Origin: Parasulfuritortus sp036391875
GTDB lineage: Bacteria; Pseudomonadota; Gammaproteobacteria; Burkholderiales; Thiobacillaceae
Length of the DNA: 64,000 nucleotides
Direction of reading: 5' to 3'
Assembly: GCA_036391875.1 (NCBI GenBank)
Contig: DASVZA010000014.1
Location: 49,809-113,808 of the forward strand
Shown here: piece by piece, positions 8,870 through 16,018 of the stretch
Layout: the number at the start of each line of letters is the position of its first letter
Position numbering within the stretch: position 1 is the stretch's first letter
Made by a program: the position numbers and the translations under genes
Notes under the pieces: model-generated
Told to the model about the DNA's origin: nothing
Database searches by the model: none
The model's input: the letters and a program-made list of their open reading frames with translations, nothing else

Positions 8870-10261
8870 TCAGCCGTCGATGGGGATGTGGATTTTGCGG
8901 CCGGGACGCAGCGTTTTCAGCGGGCCGTTGAGTTCCAGGATGTCCGCGACCTTGACCTTGTACAGCCGGGCCAGACTGTACAGCGTCTCGCCCTTGCGGA
9001 TCGTGTGAATCTTGACCCTATTGGCCTGCTGGTGGGGACGGGTTGCGGCGACCAGGGCGGCCGATTTCGTCTCCAAGGCGGCCGTGCTGGTTGCGGGCGG
9101 CAGCATCAGGGTCTGAGTCTGGGCCAGCTTGCCGTGTTTCAGCGCGAGCGGATTATGGTCCTTCAGCCATTGGATGGTGACATCGAATCGGCTGGCGATC
9201 TTGGTCAGCAAGGCACCCTTCGGGGCCTGGTAGGTGTGTAGCCGGATATTCCGGCTTTCGGTTTCGGCCAGATTGCTGTTGAACGTATCGACTTTGTCCG
9301 GCGGCAGCAAGAGGGTGTTCTGGGATTCGGCGTAGATGACCTTGCGCCGGAAGCCTGGGTTCAGGGCTAGGAAATCACTCAAGTCCATTTCGGCCAGTTT
9401 GGCGGCGGTCTTCGCCTCGATGGGGTAGGACAGCGTGACCTTCTTGAAGGACGGTGCATTGGGTATTTCGTTCAGGTCGACCCCGAACCGTTCGGGCTCG
9501 CGTATGACGTTGCGGATGGCCAGCAGGCGGGGTACGTAATTCCGGGTCTGCGGCGGCAGGTCCAGGCTGATGTAATCGGTGCCTAGCCCCTTCGCGCGAT
9601 TCTTGGCGATGGCGCGGCTGACGCAGCCCTCGCCGCAGTTGTAGGCGGCCAGAGCCAACTCCCAATCGTTGAACATGTCGTGCAGGCGTTGCAGGTAATC
9701 GAGTGCGGCCCGGGTGGCGTTGACGATGTCGCGCCGGCCATCGTACCAGCCGTTCTGCTTGAGGCCGAAGTGCGCCCCGGTGCTGGGCAGGAACTGCCAG
9801 ATGCCGGTGGCGTCGCTGGGCGATTCGGCCTGCGGGTTGTAGGAGGATTCGATCATCGGCAACAGCGCGATCTCCATCGGCATGTGCCGCTTGTCGACCT
9901 CGTCGACGATGTGAAACAGGTACAGGCGGGCGCGTTGCAAGGTCGCCGACATATATTTAGGTCTGTTGGCGAACCATTGTTCGTTGCGCGCCACCAGATC
10001 GTTGTTCATCTCCGGCAGATCCATGCCGGCCCGCAGGCGTTGCCACAAATCCCCGACGGGCTCCTCCTGAACCACGGTATCTGCGGTCTGCTCGGGAGGG
10101 GGGGCGGTTTGGGGGAGTGGGGTGGGGGTTTGCGGCGGGGGGGGTGATGCCGGGCTGGAGTTCGCTTGGTTTGCCGAGGGGTCGTCGGTGAGGTCGGCGG
10201 CCTGAACTTGCGGAACGATTAGCAGATAGGCAGACAGTAGGGTAAAGGCGATTCTGGTCAT
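8870..10261 (-). CDS. mltD: Membrane-bound lytic murein transglycosylase D
   Basis: The 463-residue protein cleaves peptidoglycan strands in the periplasm. It has a signal peptide (residues 1-21, ending in VQA), a Pro/Gln-rich linker (about 35-60), an SLT domain with catalytic Glu138 in the motif MIESSYNPQ and the supporting GIWQF and AAYNCGEG motifs, and LysM repeats in the C-terminal third; the last one (HTIRKGETLYSLARLYKV) is clear. There is no lipobox, unlike E. coli MltD, so it is probably soluble or bound through LysM. A candidate promoter lies 52 bp upstream. It converges on the ABC operon with zero spacing. Confidence 0.92.
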   Translation of the reverse strand: MTRIAFTLLSAYLLIVPQVQAADLTDDPSANQANSSPASPPPPQTPTPLPQTAPPPEQTADTVVQEEPVGDLWQRLRAGMDLPEMNNDLVARNEQWFANRPKYMSATLQRARLYLFHIVDEVDKRHMPMEIALLPMIESSYNPQAESPSDATGIWQFLPSTGAHFGLKQNGWYDGRRDIVNATRAALDYLQRLHDMFNDWELALAAYNCGEGCVSRAIAKNRAKGLGTDYISLDLPPQTRNYVPRLLAIRNVIREPERFGVDLNEIPNAPSFKKVTLSYPIEAKTAAKLAEMDLSDFLALNPGFRRKVIYAESQNTLLLPPDKVDTFNSNLAETESRNIRLHTYQAPKGALLTKIASRFDVTIQWLKDHNPLALKHGKLAQTQTLMLPPATSTAALETKSAALVAATRPHQQANRVKIHTIRKGETLYSLARLYKVKVADILELNGPLKTLRPGRKIHIPIDG

Positions 10262-10313
10262 CGATCCGGTGGCGTGTCGGGCAGCGCAGCATCCATCGTT
10301 GAAGGCGATGCCT

Positions 10314-10342
10314 ATTTTAGCCGGTTGTCAAAAATAGCACAA
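10314..10342 (-). promoter_or_regulatory. Candidate sigma-70 promoter of mltD
   Basis: Read on the minus strand, TTGTGC (10342-10337) and TAAAAT (10319-10314) are separated by 17 bp. The -10 box is good and the -35 box weak. It lies in the 125 bp gap between mltD and the 3' end of gloB. Confidence 0.4.
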
Positions 10343-10386
10343 ATCAATAATAACAATTGGTTATGATGATTTTGCAATGTTCTGGT

Positions 10387-11154
10387 TTATCCAAAATGGT
10401 CTTTTTCCCGACGCAGGGCGGCAAATGTCCGGCCTGCGTCGGTCAAGTCGGCCCGGCCGGTGAGGTCGGTCAGTCTGGCCTGGATTTCAGGTTGGCCGCT
10501 GCGCAGGAACGGATTGCGAGCCAGTTCGTCGCCCAGCGTGACGGGTAGGGTCGGGCGGCCTTGCCGGCGCAACAGTTCCGCCTGATCGCGCCACTTCATC
10601 AGGGCCGGGTTGCCCGGGTCGATGGTCATGGCAAAGCGGATGTTGTCCAGGGTGTATTCATGGGCGCAACAGACCAGGGTGTTCTCAGGCAGCTTGGCCA
10701 GGCGGCTCAAACTGGCATACAGGTGTTCCACCGTGCTGCCGAACACCTTGCCGCAACCGCAGGAAAAAATGGTGTCGCCGCAAAACAGCCAGCCATGGCC
10801 AAAATAGGCGATGTGGCCGGGCGTATGACCGGGAATCTCCAACACCTGGAAGCTGAGTCCAAGTTCCGGAATCCGGCAGGGCATGTTTTCGGTCAGCGGC
10901 TGGCGCACGCCACGGATCGCCTCGTGGGCCGGTCCGTATACCGGAACGTCGTACCGTGCCAGGAGTTCGGGCAGCCCGCCGCAGTGGTCGCCGTGGTGGT
11001 GGGTGATGAGAATGGCAACCGGCTGAATGCTTTGTTGTTCCAGCCACGCTAGAATAGGCGCTGCTTCGCCCGGGTCGACGAATAGGGCGGATCGTCCGTC
11101 GTGGACGGCCCAGATATAGTTGTCCTCGAATGCGGGGATGGGTTCCAGATGCAT
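10387..11154 (-). CDS. gloB: Hydroxyacylglutathione hydrolase (glyoxalase II)
   Basis: The 255-residue enzyme hydrolyses S-lactoylglutathione in methylglyoxal detoxification. It has the metallo-beta-lactamase fold with binuclear metal motif THHHGDH (His52, His54, Asp56, His57), the later ligands in IPGHTPGH, CGDTIF and CAHEYT, and the C-terminal glyoxalase II ending RREKDHF. It is transcribed divergently from the methyltransferase gene, with only 41 bp between start codons. The same divergent pair is found in E. coli (gloB/yafS). Confidence 0.95.
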   Translation of the reverse strand: MHLEPIPAFEDNYIWAVHDGRSALFVDPGEAAPILAWLEQQSIQPVAILITHHHGDHCGGLPELLARYDVPVYGPAHEAIRGVRQPLTENMPCRIPELGLSFQVLEIPGHTPGHIAYFGHGWLFCGDTIFSCGCGKVFGSTVEHLYASLSRLAKLPENTLVCCAHEYTLDNIRFAMTIDPGNPALMKWRDQAELLRRQGRPTLPVTLGDELARNPFLRSGQPEIQARLTDLTGRADLTDAGRTFAALRREKDHFG

Positions 11155-11195
11155 GACAAGATGATAGGTCGCTCGCCCATGATGGTAAACAGGCC

Positions 11196-11897
11196 ATGAC
11201 CGTGAACTGGTTCGATTCTGATGCCGGACGGTATGTACTGGGGAGGGAGCAGGATTGGTTCGATGCGACCTGCGTGGACATTTTCGGTTTCAATGCCATG
11301 CAGATCGGCCAGTGCCACGTCGACTTCCTGCGGGCGAACCGGATGCCTTTCCGGTTTTCCACATCGGTCGGCGACGGCGACATGATTTCCCGCCCGGAAG
11401 AGTTGCCGATCGCCAGCCAGACCATCGATCTGATCGCATTGCCTCATGCCCTGGAGTTTTCGCCCAATCCGCAAATGCTGGTGCGGGAAGTCGAACGGGT
11501 CCTGCGGCCGGAGGGGCGCCTGTTGCTGGCCGGTTTCAACCCATTGAGCCTGTGGGGCCTGAAAAGGGTGGCTGGATCAAAGCGCGGCTACCCTTGGAAC
11601 GGTCGGTTCCTGCATCTGACCCGGATCAAGGATTGGCTCTCCCTGATGGGATTCGAACTGTTGTCGGGACGCATGATCTGTTATGCACCGCCGGTGAATC
11701 ACGAAGCCTGGCTGCATCGTTTTCATTTCATGGAGGCGGCCGGAGACAGGTGGTGGGCGATGGGCGGCGGCGTCTATCTGCTCCATGCCGTCAAGCGGGT
11801 GCGGGGCATGCGCCTGATCACACCGCGCTGGGAAGACAAATGGCTGGCGAAACCATTGCTGGTGCCGCCGAGCAATCGCGTGATAAGAAGGAAGTGA
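11196..11897 (+). CDS. SAM-dependent methyltransferase, YafS-like
   Basis: The 233-residue product resembles class I methyltransferases: an acidic, hydrophobic stretch (IDLIALPHALEFSPNP) and LREVERVLRPEGRLLLAGFNP (written across residues about 95-120), the usual motif after the SAM pocket. The glycine-rich motif I is poor. Its place between gloB and rnhA-dnaQ matches E. coli yafS, which is also predicted to be a methyltransferase with no known substrate. The stop overlaps the rnhA start (TGATG), so the two are coupled. Function is unassigned beyond the fold. Confidence 0.75.
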   Translation: MTVNWFDSDAGRYVLGREQDWFDATCVDIFGFNAMQIGQCHVDFLRANRMPFRFSTSVGDGDMISRPEELPIASQTIDLIALPHALEFSPNPQMLVREVERVLRPEGRLLLAGFNPLSLWGLKRVAGSKRGYPWNGRFLHLTRIKDWLSLMGFELLSGRMICYAPPVNHEAWLHRFHFMEAAGDRWWAMGGGVYLLHAVKRVRGMRLITPRWEDKWLAKPLLVPPSNRVIRRK

Positions 11898-12346
11898 TGA
11901 ACAACGACTGGATCGATATCTATACGGACGGTGCCTGCAAGGGCAACCCGGGCGTGGGTGGCTGGGGTGTGCTGCTGCGTTTCGGCGATCATGAAAAAAG
12001 CTTGTGCGGTGGCGAATTGGAAACGACCAACAACCGGATGGAGTTGATGGCGGTGATCGAGGGCTTGAGAGCGCTGAGCAGGACTTGCCAAGTGCGTGTC
12101 CATACCGACTCCCAATACGTCCAGAAAGGTATTTCGGAGTGGCTGAAGAACTGGAAGCGTCGCAACTGGAGGACCAGCACCGGCCAAGCGGTCAAGAACC
12201 AGGATCTTTGGCTGCAGCTCGACCAGTTGGCCGGGCAGCACAAAGTCGAATGGCATTGGGTGAAAGGTCATGCCGGGCACCCGGAAAACGAAGCTGCCGA
12301 TCGGCTCGCCAACGAAGGCGTCGACAAGGTCAGGAAGGGGCGCTGA
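11897..12346 (+). CDS. rnhA: Ribonuclease HI
   Basis: The 149-residue enzyme degrades the RNA strand of RNA-DNA hybrids. All four catalytic acidic residues are visible in their motifs: IYTDGACKGN (Asp), NRMELMAVIE (Glu), HTDSQYV (Asp) and NEAADRLAN (Asp). The basic handle (WLKNWKRRNW) and WVKGHAGH are also present, and the length is typical. The ATG at 11897 overlaps the upstream stop by one base. The gene is followed without a gap by dnaQ. Confidence 0.97.
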   Translation: MNNDWIDIYTDGACKGNPGVGGWGVLLRFGDHEKSLCGGELETTNNRMELMAVIEGLRALSRTCQVRVHTDSQYVQKGISEWLKNWKRRNWRTSTGQAVKNQDLWLQLDQLAGQHKVEWHWVKGHAGHPENEAADRLANEGVDKVRKGR

Positions 12347-13030
12347 ATGCGGCAGATCGTGCTGGATACCGAAACGACCGGTCTGAATCCCGAGATGGGC
12401 CATCGCGTGATCGAGATCGGTGCGGTGGAAGTGATCAATCGCCGGTCGACCGGGCGTACATTCCATCTTTATCTGAATCCGGAGCGCGAGATCGACGCCG
12501 GTGCGGTCGAAGTCCACGGCCTGACCTCGGATTTTCTTGCCGACAAACCGCATTTCGAAGATATCCGGGACGACTTTCTGGCTTTCATCGCCGAATCCGA
12601 ATTGGTCATCCACAATGCTCCGTTCGATGTCGGCTTCCTCAATGCCGAATTGCGGCGTATGGATTCCGGCGACAATCTGGCCCGGCATTGCCATAGCGTA
12701 CTCGATACTTTGAAACTGGCTAAGGAACTGCACCCAGGCCAGAAAAACAACCTCGATGCGCTTTGCCGGCGGTACGAGGTCGACAACTCGGGACGGGCCT
12801 ATCACGGCGCCCTGCTGGATGCGCAGCTGCTGGCGGACGTGTACCTGGCCATGACGCGCGGCCAGGAGAGCCTGGCAATCGAATCGTTTTTGACCCCGCC
12901 GCCCCAGTCCCGTGAATTGGGCGTTCAGGCCGACATCAAGGTTCTACCGGCCAGCGCGACTGAATTGGCCGAGCATGAGGCGTACCTTGATAAAATGGCC
13001 AAGGATTGCGGGCGGCCTTTGGAATGGTGA
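12347..13030 (+). CDS. dnaQ: DNA polymerase III epsilon subunit (proofreading exonuclease)
   Basis: The 227-residue protein is a DEDDh 3'-5' exonuclease: ExoI LDTETTG (Asp7, Glu9), ExoII HNAPFDVGFL, ExoIII YHGALLDAQLLADVY. The C-terminal 50 residues would bind the polymerase alpha subunit. The ATG directly follows the rnhA stop. In E. coli rnhA and dnaQ are divergent; here they run in the same direction as one unit. Confidence 0.96.
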   Translation: MRQIVLDTETTGLNPEMGHRVIEIGAVEVINRRSTGRTFHLYLNPEREIDAGAVEVHGLTSDFLADKPHFEDIRDDFLAFIAESELVIHNAPFDVGFLNAELRRMDSGDNLARHCHSVLDTLKLAKELHPGQKNNLDALCRRYEVDNSGRAYHGALLDAQLLADVYLAMTRGQESLAIESFLTPPPQSRELGVQADIKVLPASATELAEHEAYLDKMAKDCGRPLEW

Positions 13031-13243
13031 TATTGCAACTATTTGCAGAGGCAGCCATTGATCGAGAGGCAGGATAGAGCTAGCTTAGGCTCGGTTCCAT
13101 TTTGTTTCGAATTCGAGCGCATCGTAGCCGGTGCTGGGCGACCACAATAAACTAAAGTCCGGCGGCTATGGATGGTGAATCAAGCGACGGTTTGGGTAGA
13201 CCGGGTGCTAAATATAAATACGATGATTACAGGCGAGGAAAAG

Positions 13244-13279
13244 ATGTCGGCCGGAGTGGAGCGGGTGGGCTTCCCATGA
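13244..13279 (+). CDS. Possible 11-codon leader peptide overlapping the next gene
   Basis: An ATG at 13244 stands 4-5 bases after a good Shine-Dalgarno (GAGGAAAA) and opens an 11-codon frame (MSAGVERVGFP) whose TGA overlaps the ATG at 13276 of the binding-protein gene (ATGA). The downstream ATG has no clear ribosome site, so re-initiation after this short frame may be how it is translated. Alternatively the short frame is chance. The 213 bp before it (13031-13243) shows no other gene, only an AT-rich patch near 13210-13222 that could be a -10 region. Confidence 0.35.
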   Translation: MSAGVERVGFP

Positions 13280-14220
13280 TCAACAGCGGGTGGAGGACTC
13301 GGCTCGTTTTGCTCCTGGGTATGCTGATCCTGGCGATTCCTTCGCTGGCCAAGGCCGAGGTCGAGGGCCGTATTTTCGTCGTATTGAGCGAATCCGGTCG
13401 GGCCTATCGCGACGTGGCCGATGCATTCTCGGCGGCGGTCGCCCGTAAGTATCCGATTCAGGTCAGTCAGGTCGACGAACTCCAGGCGGCCGATATAGTA
13501 CGGATGGATACGGCGGGCAGTCTGATCGTGCCGATCGGCGTCAAAGCCATGCGTTGGGCCTACGAGCTCCATCCCGCCCGAGCCTCGATCCTTTCTCTGA
13601 TGGTCCCGCAAGCGACGGCTGCTGCCGTCAATGGCGACTCGGGCATGGCCGGCCGGGAGTCGGCCATCTATATCGACCAGCCGCTGTCCCGTTCGTTGGC
13701 GTTCATCCGTTTGTTGTTGCCGCAGGCGGAACGGGTCGGCCTGATCCTGTCGGACGAGACTTCGGCCAGATTGCCCGCCTATCGTCAGGAAATGGCCAGG
13801 AACAAGCTCAGCATGGTCGTGGAAACAGTGTCTTCTTCGCTTGGCGTGCCCCGCGCCCTGCAAAACCTGCTGCCGAAGGTGGATGTATTCCTCATGATGC
13901 CGGATTCGAAGGTGGTCAATGAAAATACCGTTCGCCATATTCTGTTGGCCAGCTATCGGCAGCAGATACCAGTCATCGGATTTTCCCGCGGTCTGACCAA
14001 TGCCGGAGCCGTAGCTGCAGTGGTATCCGACCCAGTCGCGATCGGCCATGAAGGCGGGCTGTTGGCACGGCTGTGGAATCCAGTAAGCGGAAGCATTCCC
14101 GGTCCACGCTACGCGAGCGAATACGCCCTGGTGATCAACCATCAGGTTGCACGTTCGCTGGGCGTGGAGTTTCCCGAGGACGGTCAGGATTTGATTCGCT
14201 GGCGCAAGGCCATCGAATGA
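13276..14220 (+). CDS. Periplasmic binding protein-like protein (ABC substrate-binding type)
   Basis: From the ATG at 13276 the product is 314 residues with a clear signal peptide (LLLGMLILAIPSLAKA), so it is exported. The remainder looks like a type I periplasmic-binding fold of the TrpX class: IYIDQPLSRSLAFIRLLLPQAERVGLILS, split over residues about 135-160, is the typical hinge region, followed by VDVFLMMPDSKVVN and IPVIGFSRGLTNAGAVAAV. No permease or ATPase is adjacent, so a signalling or sensor role is as likely as transport. An in-frame upstream start at 13168 would bury the signal peptide and is disfavoured. Its stop abuts that of the convergent CopZ-like gene. Confidence 0.7.
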   Translation: MINSGWRTRLVLLLGMLILAIPSLAKAEVEGRIFVVLSESGRAYRDVADAFSAAVARKYPIQVSQVDELQAADIVRMDTAGSLIVPIGVKAMRWAYELHPARASILSLMVPQATAAAVNGDSGMAGRESAIYIDQPLSRSLAFIRLLLPQAERVGLILSDETSARLPAYRQEMARNKLSMVVETVSSSLGVPRALQNLLPKVDVFLMMPDSKVVNENTVRHILLASYRQQIPVIGFSRGLTNAGAVAAVVSDPVAIGHEGGLLARLWNPVSGSIPGPRYASEYALVINHQVARSLGVEFPEDGQDLIRWRKAIE

Positions 14221-14430
14221 TCAGGCTTCGGCTTGGTAACCACCGTCGTTGATGGCTTGGCGAATGGCGGAGGGGGTGACTTGGGCCGCGTCGTAATCGA
14301 CATCGGTTCGGCCGCTGGCAAGATCGACCTCGACCTGACCGACGCCGGGCAGTTGGCCGAGCAGGCGTTTGACGCTGCTGACGCAACCCATGCAGGTCAT
14401 GCCGCCGACTTTGAGAGTGATGTGTTCCAT
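14221..14430 (-). CDS. CopZ-like heavy-metal-associated (HMA) protein
   Basis: This 69-residue protein is a complete ferredoxin-like HMA domain with metal-binding motif GGMTCMGC (CxxC), which normally binds Cu(I) or another soft metal. The rest (AINDGGYQAEA) is typical of copper chaperones. No copper ATPase is nearby. Instead it is the last gene of flgM-flgN, with the upstream stop overlapping a possible start at 14436 (ATGA). The ATG at 14430 is preferred because AAGG lies 7 bases before it. It probably shares the sigma-28 promoter of flgM. A flagellar role is inference from position only. Confidence 0.85.
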   Translation of the reverse strand: MEHITLKVGGMTCMGCVSSVKRLLGQLPGVGQVEVDLASGRTDVDYDAAQVTPSAIRQAINDGGYQAEA

Positions 14431-14432
14431 GT

Positions 14433-14885
14433 TCATACCTTGTCCAGGGTGTGTCCCGTTTGAAAACCGTTTTCCATGAGACCGTCGGCACCGTACAGCG
14501 TTCCCCGGTTTGCCGCGCTCTGGAGTACGTCGAGCGCTTGCCGGGTGCGCAGCATATGGGCCTCGATCAGGATGCTGTTGGCCTTGTTGGTCTGTTCGGC
14601 CTTCTTGGCCAGCAGGCGGATTTCCTGCCATTTTCTTTGCAGGAGGGGAAAGGCCGTCAAGGCCCCTTCGACACTTTCGCCGCGCCTGGGGTCGATGCCG
14701 GCCGCGGCGACCAAGCGTTCCCAGGCCCTGTTCGCCTCCTCCGAGGAACGGGTTTTTTCGTACACGATGCCGGACAGGGTGTCGGTGTTGATCTCCTGCA
14801 GCGATTTGGATTCCTGTTCCAGGAGCAGGGTGAACCGGGCAAGGCATGTGCGCAGTTCGTCCAGCGCAGTTTCCAAGGCGGTCAT
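14433..14885 (-). CDS. flgN: FlgN, export chaperone for FlgK and FlgL
   Basis: The 150-residue helical protein matches FlgN: an N-terminal helix pair with LLEQESKSLQEIN, a middle with KTRSSEEANRAWERL, and a C-terminal amphipathic segment (NSILIEAHMLRTRQALDVL) that binds the hook-filament junction proteins FlgK and FlgL before export. Both clients are encoded in this window. The start overlaps the flgM stop (ATGA). Confidence 0.88.
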   Translation of the reverse strand: MTALETALDELRTCLARFTLLLEQESKSLQEINTDTLSGIVYEKTRSSEEANRAWERLVAAAGIDPRRGESVEGALTAFPLLQRKWQEIRLLAKKAEQTNKANSILIEAHMLRTRQALDVLQSAANRGTLYGADGLMENGFQTGHTLDKV

Positions 14886-15196
14886 TTTCTCCCCTGGCGT
14901 TTCAGGTGCTCTATGCTGCTTTGGACCAAGGCGTTCGCCACGGCCTCTTCATTGACCTGGAAGCGACCTTCTGCCACAGCCTGCCGGACGGCCTCGAGTT
15001 TGCCTGTTTCCGTGGTATCCAGTTGGTTCAGCGTATCTTCCATCTGGCTGAGTTGGGCCGAGGTGGTGGTGATCTCGACGCTGTCTTTGCCGTTCGAACT
15101 CGTGCTGGCAGGCGAGGCGGTAGTCTTGCCTTTGGCGCGGGTCCTCTGATTGGGGATGCTGGTAGTCGCCCCGGTCAAGGGATCTTCAATTTTCAC
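14882..15196 (-). CDS. flgM: FlgM, anti-sigma-28 factor
   Basis: FlgM holds the flagellar sigma factor FliA inactive until the hook is finished, then is exported. I place the start at GTG 15196 (104 residues, MKIEDPL...), because GGAGG lies exactly 5 bases upstream and FlgM proteins usually begin this way; a TTG at 15208 is in frame but lies inside that Shine-Dalgarno. The sigma-28-binding C-terminal half is recognisable (VEITTTSAQLSQME, then VRQAVAEGRFQVNEEAVANAL). A sigma-28 promoter lies 28 bp upstream, so FlgM production would be self-limiting. Confidence 0.92.
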   Translation of the reverse strand: MKIEDPLTGATTSIPNQRTRAKGKTTASPASTSSNGKDSVEITTTSAQLSQMEDTLNQLDTTETGKLEAVRQAVAEGRFQVNEEAVANALVQSSIEHLKRQGRK

Positions 15197-15224
15197 GTCA
15201 GCCTCCAAGATCTCGATGCCGGCA

Positions 15225-15251
15225 ATATCGGCAACTTGGCGCCAAGCTTTA
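15225..15251 (-). promoter_or_regulatory. Sigma-28 (FliA) promoter of flgM-flgN-HMA
   Basis: On the minus strand, TAAAGCTT (15251-15244), an 11 bp spacer and GCCGATAT (15232-15225) match the FliA consensus TAAAGTTT-N11-GCCGATAA at 14 of 16 positions. It lies between flgA and flgM, so flgM can be transcribed late and independently of flgA. Confidence 0.8.
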
Positions 15252-15269
15252 GCCGGAGGGTATGCGGCC

Positions 15270-15965
15270 TCATGGCTTGATGTATACCGTCCCGTCTTCC
15301 TGGACTGTTCCCTGGATATAGCGGCCGGAAGCCAACTTCAGCCTGAGCAGGTCGCCAACGCCGGCCTGCTGCTGGGCGATGCCCTGCTGGCTGATCTGGA
15401 ACCCCGGGCCATTGGCGACGATTCGGACTTCCTGGCCGGCCTGGATGATGGGGGGGGTCCGGAGGAGGTCTATGGTGAGCGGGGTGCCTTTGGCGATCGA
15501 CATGGTCAGGGTCGAATTGCGCAGGCTGGCAGGATCGCGGGGATAGCGCCCGGGATCCATGTCGTATTCGATTTCGCGCTTGGCCAGATCCTGGGCGGTC
15601 GGGGTGTAATGGCTGGCCAAGGGGCGGAGGGCCACCAGCGCCGGGCCGCGCAAGTGGATCTTATAGCTCAGATACATGTTCCAACTGGTCGGGGCGTCGC
15701 ATTGCACGCCCAGCATGCCCGTGCCCCATAGACTGCTGCCCGAGGTCACGAAGAAACTGACACTGGTGCACTCGGTCGAGCTCAATCGGTCGTTGATCGG
15801 CCCGATGGCGATTTCGGCCGTGCTGCCCGGATAGGCGGACGCGATCTGCCCTTCCAGGTATCGGCTGGCCGCGGCTTTGAGTGATTTGGGCCCATGGATC
15901 GTCTCGGCCCAAGCTGGAATCGGGCAAAACTGCATCAGTATTAGCAAGACCAGTAGACAACGCAT
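15270..15965 (-). CDS. flgA: FlgA, P-ring assembly chaperone
   Basis: The 231-residue protein helps the periplasmic P-ring (FlgI, also encoded here) assemble. From ATG 15965, with GGAG 5 bases upstream, it has a signal peptide (MRCLLVLLILMQF to AWA). The SAF-like domain follows (LARREIEYDMDPGRYPRD-like region near residue 130; KGTPLTIDLLRTPP) and the C-terminal domain ends QGTVQEDGTVYIKP. An alternative ATG at 15983 adds six residues and lacks a ribosome site. It is divergent from the diguanylate cyclase gene with 53 bp between starts. Confidence 0.92.
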   Translation of the reverse strand: MRCLLVLLILMQFCPIPAWAETIHGPKSLKAAASRYLEGQIASAYPGSTAEIAIGPINDRLSSTECTSVSFFVTSGSSLWGTGMLGVQCDAPTSWNMYLSYKIHLRGPALVALRPLASHYTPTAQDLAKREIEYDMDPGRYPRDPASLRNSTLTMSIAKGTPLTIDLLRTPPIIQAGQEVRIVANGPGFQISQQGIAQQQAGVGDLLRLKLASGRYIQGTVQEDGTVYIKP

Positions 15966-16018
15966 ACTGACTCCAATGATCATAGGTGGATATTGTACCT
16001 TTCAGCCAGTTCTTCGCT

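Noticed and set aside
15194..15208. TTG at 15208 as the flgM start
   Set aside because: The TTG lies inside the GGAGG that serves GTG 15196, and FlgM families start at that GTG with MKIEDPL.
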